Assembly: GCA_030691985.1 (NCBI GenBank)
Contig: JAUYDB010000162.1
Span: 1 to 8,894, forward strand
DNA: 8,894 nucleotides
From: Candidatus Omnitrophota bacterium
Lineage (GTDB): Bacteria; Omnitrophota; Gorgyraeia; 2-01-FULL-45-10
Reading direction: 5' to 3'
Shown here: one piece after another, positions 6,001-8,894 of the stretch
Numbering within the stretch: position 1 is the stretch's first letter
Layout: the number at the start of each line of letters is the position of its first letter
Made by a program: the position numbers and the translations under genes
The notes under the pieces: generated by a model
What the model saw: the letters and a program-made list of their open reading frames with translations, nothing else
Database searches by the model: none
What the model was told of the DNA's origin: nothing

Positions 6001-8894
6001 GACTGCTGGAGATTATTAATAATCCGGATAAAATAATTGAGACATTTTATCTCTTTAATAAAAAAACCGGAGAATATAAGCCGTTTTCAGGCGTAAAGTC
6101 TGACGGAGAAAAAGTGCGCGCAGGTGAGCTGCGGGTATTTAAAATAGAGTCATATCCGGAAAGAGAAGAGGGAAACCTTCGCTCCCATGACGAGCTTATC
6201 AAAGCGGCGGATTCAACGGCCTTTTTTGCTTCCGCTCTAACGAGATATGGCGCCGCAAGGAATGTAAAGAGGTACTTAATTACGGCAAGAGGCGGCATCC
6301 CGGTCTTTGCGGTGAAGAGCATGGATGACCTTATAGAACACAGGTCCTCGCCGAATTATCTCTTTTTTATATCCCAGGATACAACGGGGCTTGCAACCCG
6401 CAGGATGATGCACGCGAATATCGTAGAAAAAATTCGAGAATATAACGAAAGACCATCGCTAAAACCGAATACATTTGAACAGTTGACAAAAGATATGTGC
6501 GGCGAAGGCGGATTTCTCGATAAACACTATAATGCGGAATACGCGATTAAAAATAGAGAGACCAAAGAAGTAATCGGTGTATACAGGCCATACGATACAA
6601 AAACAAAAAAAATGCCGGACAATATTATGGAAAAGGAGATAACTATTTATGATCCGGAAGGCCGGTCCTACATAGGAAAGGCGGCCATCAGAGTTAAAAA
6701 CGCGATTTCCGTGCGCGCTGAAAAAGCTAAAGAAACGGTAAGCATAGACGCCGCGGATGATTTCGCCGAATTCTTAAAGAGCGAAAAATTGAGCTTGGAA
6801 GATATAGAGATAGAAGGCGCAACAGCGTATCCATGGGCGGAGATAATGAACGCTTTATACAAACAACTCAAGGATGCGGGCATTCTGCGCGGCTTGCATG
6901 CCGAAGACCATGTTTGCGCCGCTGAGGAGTTCGCGGTCGGGTCGTTTGGCTTTATGTTAAAGTATATTATTGAGCGGAAGTCGCGAGAAGAAGGAATCCC
7001 TATTTTTGTAGATATGTATATGGCAGGTTTAAGCCTCTCGGAAGGGGATATATACGGTGATTCAGAACAGAAGATTATAAATATCCCCGAGGGATATCCG
7101 ATTATGCGCGCAGACGAAATAGCCCGTGATTACGGCCTTACAATAGACGAAGCAGAGCAAGCCATATACCACACCTCACACATATCCGCCTGGATGCCGC
7201 AGCCTGTTATGATTACAAAAAGCGAATCTCCATGGTTAACAGAGACGCCTATAGTAGACGAAATCCCGATAAGTCCGGAAGACGCGGATGTAAGCATTCT
7301 GGCTTATTACGCGGCCCTCTCGTATTATGGCACTTGCCACGCCGAAGGTCTTATAGGATTTAAGGAGAAGTATGAGGGGCGTGGTTCTAAAGAGAGCGAA
7401 GATAGGGTCAGCGCACATTTAGAAACAGCAACCTGGCCAAGCCCCCGGGAAGTGCCGCCGGAAAGGCGCGTTATCATGCTTATAAACGGGGCCGAATCGG
7501 CAGGGGTAAACGACTACTTCGCGCTTCTTGCCAGGAAGCTGGCCCAAAAGGGCTATTCTCTTGAGCTCGTGAAGTTCGGTTTGGATGGGCTTGTGAAGGA
7601 GAAGGATGAATTTGACAAGAAACGCGCATGGGTAAGCGAGTCAACCTCAGAGGAGATACTTCATATGCCCGGCGCAGTGGAGGGGACAGCGAGAGTAAAA
7701 CTTGGAGACGCAGCGCATCCAGAGTATATGACAAACGCCATAAGGAACTTAGAGGGCTACTGCAAGACGATAGTCGTGGTCGGCGGAAACGACAACATGT
7801 TCGAGGCAACCAAGATTGCCAATGAATTCAAGGCGCGCGGCATAGACGATATGGAGGTTATAGCCCTTCCCAAGAGCATAGACTACGATGCCGAAAAAGT
7901 ATATATGATAGGCGCGGATACGGCCGGCACGCAGGCAAACAGGCTCGTCATCCGCTCGGCTCCGCTTCCGAGAAGGGCGAAGGGTGAGCCGAACAAGTGC
8001 CGCGTCATAGAGGTAATGGGCAGGGATATGGGATATCTCACCGCTACGGCAGGCAATATGGCGCCGCGCGACCTTACCGGATATACGCAGGCTGAGGTAG
8101 ATAAGATGAACCTGATTAAAGATACGATGGTGGTGGCCCTTCCTGAGTGGTCATTTGACGCCAGGGCTCGCGCCGTTCACGTCTCATTGGCCGACATTGT
8201 CCACGCCGTCAGAAAGAAGATACAAAAATACGGCGCCGCTACCGTTGTGGTCTCGGAGGGCTTCAAGTTCGAGTATTGGAAAGATGATATTGGTATGGTA
8301 CACATGGATCCGGTGCTTGAGAAGTTACTCCAAAACCCATTCTTCAAGTCGAAATTCGAAAATATTGGTAGGGACGAACAGGGTAATCCTAAACTCAACG
8401 AATTGGCCATAGGAGACTTCATAACCCAGGCCATCAACATGGAGTTGGGCGAAGAGCTCGGCCTCGAAAGAGACAATAACCTGCAGTATGAACTATTGGG
8501 TTACAGCTATAGGGCGACCGAGCCGAACGAGCTTGACAAAGTAGTCGCCGACGTCGCCACGACCGAGGTTTCTCGTATCATCACCACTCCCGAAGAAAGA
8601 CAGAAGGTTATTAACAAATCAGGTGTCTCGGTCGCTGTGCCAAGAGGGGTTAAGCGCAAAGAGGATGCCAGGGCCGAGGTTATGGACCTGCCCAAGTCAA
8701 GAGACACAACCGACTTAAAAGACGGCATGTTATATTCCGCGAAGGAGCTTGCCGCCGCAAATGTATTAGGGGTGATGGATGCGACCGCGCCTCTTCCTGA
8801 AGCGCCAACAACCATCCCCGCTCATCCGAAGGGATGGGATTCTACTATAGCCATAAATGCCTTAAACTCTCAAGCGGAATCTGCCCTGGACATG
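1..8894 (+). CDS. Internal fragment of a giant multidomain protein (both ends outside the window)
   Basis: A single frame is open across the entire window: bases 1-2 end an interrupted codon, complete codons run from 3 to 8894, and none of the 2,964 codons is TAA, TAG or TGA. Every recognisable domain lies in this same frame, so this is one gene and not a row of genes. Domains in order are HExxH-like, HD, HD, NAGPA-like, GNAT-like, hydrophobic hairpin, helical-ACT, helical-ACT, HPr-like, an unassigned stretch and PFK-like. They are separated at several points by Pro/Ala-rich linkers. No start codon can be chosen because the frame is already open at base 1. Giant genes of this kind are known from Candidatus Omnitrophota, which I infer as the likely source. 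The function of the full protein is unknown. An assembly error joining genes is unlikely, since it would have to preserve frame at every junction. Confidence 0.96.
15..107 (+). other. Clipped HExxH zinc-metallopeptidase-like motif
   Basis: Residues 14-18 read HEYAH, preceded by the hydrophobic helix start YLKQILR. This fits the zinc-binding HExxH helix of metallopeptidases: two His ligands and a catalytic Glu. Glu24 and Glu31 downstream are candidates for a third ligand of the gluzincin type, but I cannot tell which, if either. The rest of any peptidase domain would lie upstream of the window. It is followed by a hydrophobic stretch (residues 36-53) interrupted by Asn, Pro and Arg, which looks more like an amphipathic or buried helix than a membrane span. 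HExxH also occurs by chance in unrelated proteins, so the assignment is tentative. If real, it could process the giant chain, but this is speculation. Confidence 0.35.
237..980 (+). other. HD-GYP-like HD phosphohydrolase domain, copy 1
   Basis: Residues about 79-326. HD-superfamily domains bind metals and hydrolyse phosphoesters; the HD-GYP branch degrades cyclic di-GMP. The ordered ligand pattern is visible: His85, His117-Asp118 (in AHDIGQ), His216, His242-His243 (in YHHDY) and Asp280 (in VADSFEQ). The order H, HD, H, HH, D is that of HD-GYP enzymes. The GYP tripeptide after the HH pair is absent (SQLDDI instead), so cyclic di-GMP should not be assumed as the substrate. With all these ligands present, this copy could be catalytically active. 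It is repeated downstream (1245-1982) with the same spacing. Membership of the HD superfamily is fairly secure; the HD-GYP-like subclass is less so. Confidence 0.8.
1170..1223 (+). other. Pro/Ala-rich interdomain linker 1
   Basis: Residues 390-407 are rich in Pro and Ala (KPRAPPHVPSAAPIPQ) and follow a charged helical stretch (residues 350-389). They separate the two HD copies. This is typical low-complexity linker composition, with no domain function implied. Confidence 0.7.
1245..1982 (+). other. HD-GYP-like HD domain, copy 2 (degenerate)
   Basis: Residues about 415-660, homologous to copy 1. His428 to His460-Asp461 (LHDVGAD) has the same 32-residue spacing as His85 to His117. YHTDYAQ at 578-584 matches YHHDYSQ at 241-247, and TDMFEHGNN at 616-624 matches ADSFEQGNN at 279-287. 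The tails also match (NFPETF against SFGETI). Two ligand positions are changed: the second His of the HH pair is Thr580, and no His stands where His216 is in copy 1 (the local sequence is MWMSIYDVAD). Losing these should weaken or abolish a bimetal centre, so this copy is probably a structural or binding domain. That conclusion is inference from the residues; the homology to copy 1 is seen directly. Confidence 0.77.
1983..2309 (+). other. Unrecognised segment between HD copy 2 and the NAGPA-like domain
   Basis: Residues 661-769. I do not recognise a family. The first half looks helical and charged (residues 661-700). The second half has short beta-like stretches (RLVPFVSE, VMAIKVFKKG, IALHAVTP), followed by a charged segment with several Tyr and Lys. 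It could be an N-terminal extension of the NAGPA-like domain or a separate small domain. No catalytic motif or membrane segment is visible. Confidence 0.5.
2310..3320 (+). other. Phosphodiester glycosidase (NAGPA / DUF2233)-like domain, altered active-site motif
   Basis: Residues about 770-1106. The C-terminal half follows the NAGPA pattern: a HNIAGIDKDGNL strand (1031-1039), a strand ending in VAGKSNRIGIT (1044-1054), a helix EAQSKLKEMGVV (1057-1068), then AVIFDNGADAMM (1070-1081), and after a short loop RDRIMSLSVFVN (1095-1106). In the family the last motifs usually read LDGGGSS and R-x-hydrophobic. Near the start, VGNGNI and STAYVDGKLY resemble the NGGFF and v-dG elements. NAGPA-type enzymes cleave phosphodiester-linked sugars and in bacteria are usually exported or attached to the envelope. 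Here DGGGS is replaced by DNGAD and the usual Arg before the AIGID strand is Asn, so catalysis is doubtful. The family call rests on pattern recognition only. Confidence 0.6.
3321..3422 (+). other. Pro/Ala-rich interdomain linker 2
   Basis: Residues 1107-1140 are dominated by Ala and Pro, with motifs such as RAPPAVAV and PQPAAG. The DNA here is locally GC-rich (40 of 60 bases in 3361-3420 by hand count). It joins the NAGPA-like domain to the GNAT-like domain and is followed by a short Ala-rich helix (1141-1153). Confidence 0.75.
3465..3890 (+). other. GNAT-family N-acetyltransferase-like domain
   Basis: Residues about 1155-1296. GNAT enzymes transfer an acyl group from acyl-CoA to an amine. 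The core is visible: a beta strand with AIEVKPEYR (1220-1228) leads into the acetyl-CoA pyrophosphate loop YRGIGRALM (1231-1239) and its helix. A second element, ENNRFYLELGFE (1263-1274), matches GNAT motif B, where a Tyr often acts near the CoA thiol. The loop fits x-x-x-G-x-G (Gly1233, Gly1235), but the usual Gln/Arg at the first place is Asn1230. The length of about 140 residues is normal. The substrate cannot be told. CoA dependence would place this part of the chain in the cytoplasm. Confidence 0.75.
3918..3992 (+). other. Pro-rich interdomain linker 3
   Basis: Residues 1306-1330 contain seven prolines in 25 residues (TPRPPQG, EPGDQQPPA). The linker separates the GNAT-like domain from the basic, hydrophobic hairpin that follows. 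Confidence 0.75.
4062..4220 (+). other. Hydrophobic hairpin, probable pair of transmembrane segments
   Basis: Residues 1354-1406. Segment one (1355-1373) is strongly hydrophobic (FIILAIVVTAIIFAF) and is preceded by basic RLFNRR. A loop of about 14 residues with only Asp1376, Arg1379 and Asp1386 charged leads to segment two (1388-1406, INTIFGGIIGPLVFLSVF), followed by many Lys/Arg residues (1417-1450). By the positive-inside rule, both flanks would be cytoplasmic and the short loop outside. These are the only convincing membrane spans in the window. The second segment is Gly-rich and weaker, so a buried hairpin in a soluble fold remains possible. Confidence 0.65.
4371..4583 (+). other. Helical part of helical-ACT module A
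   Basis: Residues 1457-1527. A predicted helical segment of unknown family, starting VNIAEFTQSFL (1458-1468) and including FMRFLANTMYEGL (1488-1500) and NPN (1506-1508), then a Pro/Ser-rich turn leading into the ACT domain. The same landmarks recur 184-189 codons later in module B. The basic stretch just before it (1417-1450) borders the hydrophobic hairpin. The DNA is distinctly AT-rich here (20 GC of 60 bases in 4441-4500). Confidence 0.55.
4584..4808 (+). other. ACT regulatory domain 1
   Basis: Residues about 1528-1602. ACT domains are small alpha/beta folds that bind amino acids or other ligands and regulate metabolic enzymes. The signature is clear: LLVVACEDRPGVAG (1531-1544), a helix SITKPLGDQG, then IDIREESVF (1555-1563) and a strand IYVYAATL (1573-1580). 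The DRPG turn at 1538-1541 is the typical ligand-site loop of GlyA/Ser-regulatory and GcvR-type ACT domains. ACT domains usually work in pairs, and a diverged partner lies downstream at 5118-5300. The ligand cannot be predicted. Confidence 0.8.
4809..4934 (+). other. Helical connector after ACT domain 1
   Basis: Residues 1603-1644, a charged, probably continuous helix (MEEISRSLARILAKEA and following) with no family that I recognise. It joins ACT domain 1 to the second helical-ACT module. A loosely similar stretch follows the second ACT domain (around 1785-1810), so it may belong to the repeated unit. Confidence 0.5.
4935..5117 (+). other. Helical part of helical-ACT module B
   Basis: Residues 1645-1705. 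INYEDFAREFL (1647-1657) matches VNIAEFTQSFL of module A, and YMKRVILTAYELSL (1672-1685) matches FMRFLANTMYEGLA, with Met-to-Tyr spacing of 8 and Tyr-to-NPN spacing of 9 in both. Family unknown. It leads directly into the second ACT-like domain, as module A does into the first. Confidence 0.55.
5118..5300 (+). other. ACT-like domain 2 (diverged)
   Basis: Residues about 1706-1766. ELMIACEHRHGISE (1708-1721) aligns with LLVVACEDRPGVAG of ACT domain 1, followed by an equivalent helix and strand (DLDLKGNFSF, 1733-1742) and a last strand ISFNILRFEA. The DRPG loop has become HRHG, so the usual ligand-binding turn is changed. The identification depends on its likeness to ACT domain 1 and on the shared helical lead-in; alone it would be hard to recognise. 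Confidence 0.6.
5301..5528 (+). other. Helical segment between ACT-like domain 2 and the HPr-like domain
   Basis: Residues 1767-1842. Mostly charged helices (EREDIERVLHEELQEV; then IREVIDRFFILSAA). I recognise no family. It resembles weakly the helical connector after ACT domain 1 and may be the remainder of the second repeat unit. Confidence 0.45.
5529..5813 (+). other. HPr-like domain lacking the phosphorylatable histidine
   Basis: Residues about 1843-1937. HPr is the phosphocarrier of the sugar phosphotransferase system (PTS), phosphorylated on a His in GLHxRP and, in many bacteria, on a Ser in the AKS motif. Here the order of elements fits: a first strand (CVRVFE, 1845-1850), helix (KLEIANRIRLVFS, 1853-1865), strand KVSVTDN (1874-1880), then NAQSLSAICLGLGTGDF (1889-1905), which closely parallels the HPr pattern AKSL...LGL..G, and a last helix (1920-1936). 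Ser1892 stands where the regulatory Ser lies. The GLHxRP loop is missing: the sequence there is EKKKLE, with no His. A regulatory or structural HPr relative, in the manner of Crh, is possible. The family call is by eye and moderate. Confidence 0.45.
5814..7457 (+). other. About 1.6 kb of coding sequence with no recognised domain
   Basis: Residues 1938-2485. The frame stays open and looks like real protein of mixed alpha/beta character, but I can name no family. Visible blocks: strand-helix RIVMKKRDLPGLLEII (1990-2005), with an ACT-like LPG turn; a strand ITARGGIPVFAV; NYLFFISQDTTGLATRR, followed by a helix; CGEGGFLDKHYNAEYAI (from 2166), leading into beta strands VIGVYRPY and ITIYDPEGRSYIG; a His/Cys cluster LHAEDHVC (2298-2305); a helix-turn-helix-looking ADEIARDYGLTIDEAEQAI (2370-2388); and SYYGTCHAEG (2440-2449). 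None of these amounts to a known active site. At least two or three domains probably share this length. A short Pro stretch (PSPREVPPE, 2479-2487) closes it. Confidence 0.5.
7458..8780 (+). other. 6-phosphofructokinase-like domain with altered metal-site motif
   Basis: Residues about 2486-2926, the usual size for PPi-type enzymes. The family phosphorylates fructose 6-phosphate with ATP or PPi. Motifs in order: INGAESAGVN (2494-2503) for the GGDxPGxN loop; VVVGGNDNMFEA (2591-2602) for GGDGS/GGDDS; PKSIDYD (2623-2629) for PKTIDND, keeping the catalytic Asp as Asp2627; GADTAG (2637-2642) for GFDTA; EVMGRDMGYL (2670-2679) with MGR intact; VVVSEGF (2748-2754); and LGYSYR (2832-2837) for LGYxQR. 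Asp at the second place of GG-x-D is typical of PPi users, but the preceding Asp, which binds Mg in active enzymes, is Asn2596, and the first loop has Asn for Gly. Activity is therefore uncertain, while membership of the PFK family is secure. Confidence 0.85.
8781..8828 (+). other. Pro/Ala/Thr-rich interdomain linker 4
   Basis: Residues 2927-2942 (ATAPLPEAPTTIPAHP) mark the end of the PFK-like domain, in the same style as the earlier linkers. The remaining 22 residues, to the window edge, begin a new segment too short to identify. Confidence 0.65.

Noticed and set aside
6606..6613. Run of eight A, and runs of seven A at 594-600 and 6060-6066, as possible slippage sites
   Set aside because: The same frame stays open on both sides of each run and nothing suggests an alternative product. 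Such runs are expected from AAA codons in AT-rich stretches.
6675..6890. Possible second HPr-like domain, from a VKNAISVRAEKAKE stretch
   Set aside because: The start faintly recalls the HPr N-terminus, but no AKS-type motif or matching strand order follows.
7107..7175. Helix-turn-helix-like segment (ADEIARDYGLTIDEAEQAI)
   Set aside because: The motif is short and generic, with no surrounding DNA-binding domain pattern. It is mentioned within the unassigned block but not called.
7480..7809. Antisense open frame (109 codons) rich in Ser, Arg and Leu
   Set aside because: Its low-complexity composition comes from reading the PFK-like coding strand in reverse. It has no independent support.
1..8894. 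Window read as an operon of separate genes (HD hydrolase, acetyltransferase, PFK and so on)
   Set aside because: There is no stop codon in the frame at any domain border, and Pro/Ala linkers, not intergenic spacers, join the domains.

Overview
The whole window is one reading frame. On the + strand, the frame whose complete codons start at base 3 runs to base 8894 with no stop codon. That is 2,964 codons, open at both ends, so neither the true start nor the stop is visible. I see no intergenic gap, RNA gene, promoter, terminator, CRISPR array or insertion sequence. The other open frames on both strands are shadows of this one. The window is an internal slice of a giant multidomain protein; the visible part alone would be roughly 325 kDa. 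Residue numbers below count from the first complete codon, so residue n starts at base 3n.

Organism: bacterial, standard code. Isoleucine is often ATA and arginine often AGA/AGG, and base composition varies along the gene. A single gene stringing together metabolic and signalling domains of this length is best known from Candidatus Omnitrophota (former OP3). I infer that phylum with moderate confidence; nothing here proves it.

Layout, left to right: a clipped HExxH zinc-peptidase-like tail (about 15-107); a first HD-GYP-like HD domain (237-980); a Pro/Ala linker; a second, diverged copy of the same HD domain (1245-1982); an unrecognised segment; a phosphodiester glycosidase (NAGPA/DUF2233)-like domain (2310-3320); a Pro/Ala linker; a GNAT acetyltransferase-like domain (3465-3890); a Pro-rich linker; a hydrophobic hairpin that may be two membrane spans (4062-4220); two tandem copies of a helical-plus-ACT module (4371-5300); an HPr-like domain without the phosphorylatable His (5529-5813); about 1.6 kb that I cannot assign; a phosphofructokinase-like domain (7458-8780); and a linker into the next, cut-off segment.

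The striking theme is that well-preserved folds often lack key catalytic residues. The second HD copy lacks two metal ligands, the HPr-like domain lacks its His, the glycosidase-like domain lacks the DGGGS motif, and the PFK-like domain has GGNDN in place of GGDGS/GGDDS. Only the first HD domain, and possibly the GNAT, look potentially active. This suggests a giant scaffold, sensor or binding protein, or a polyprotein that grew by domain capture and tandem duplication. That reading is inference.
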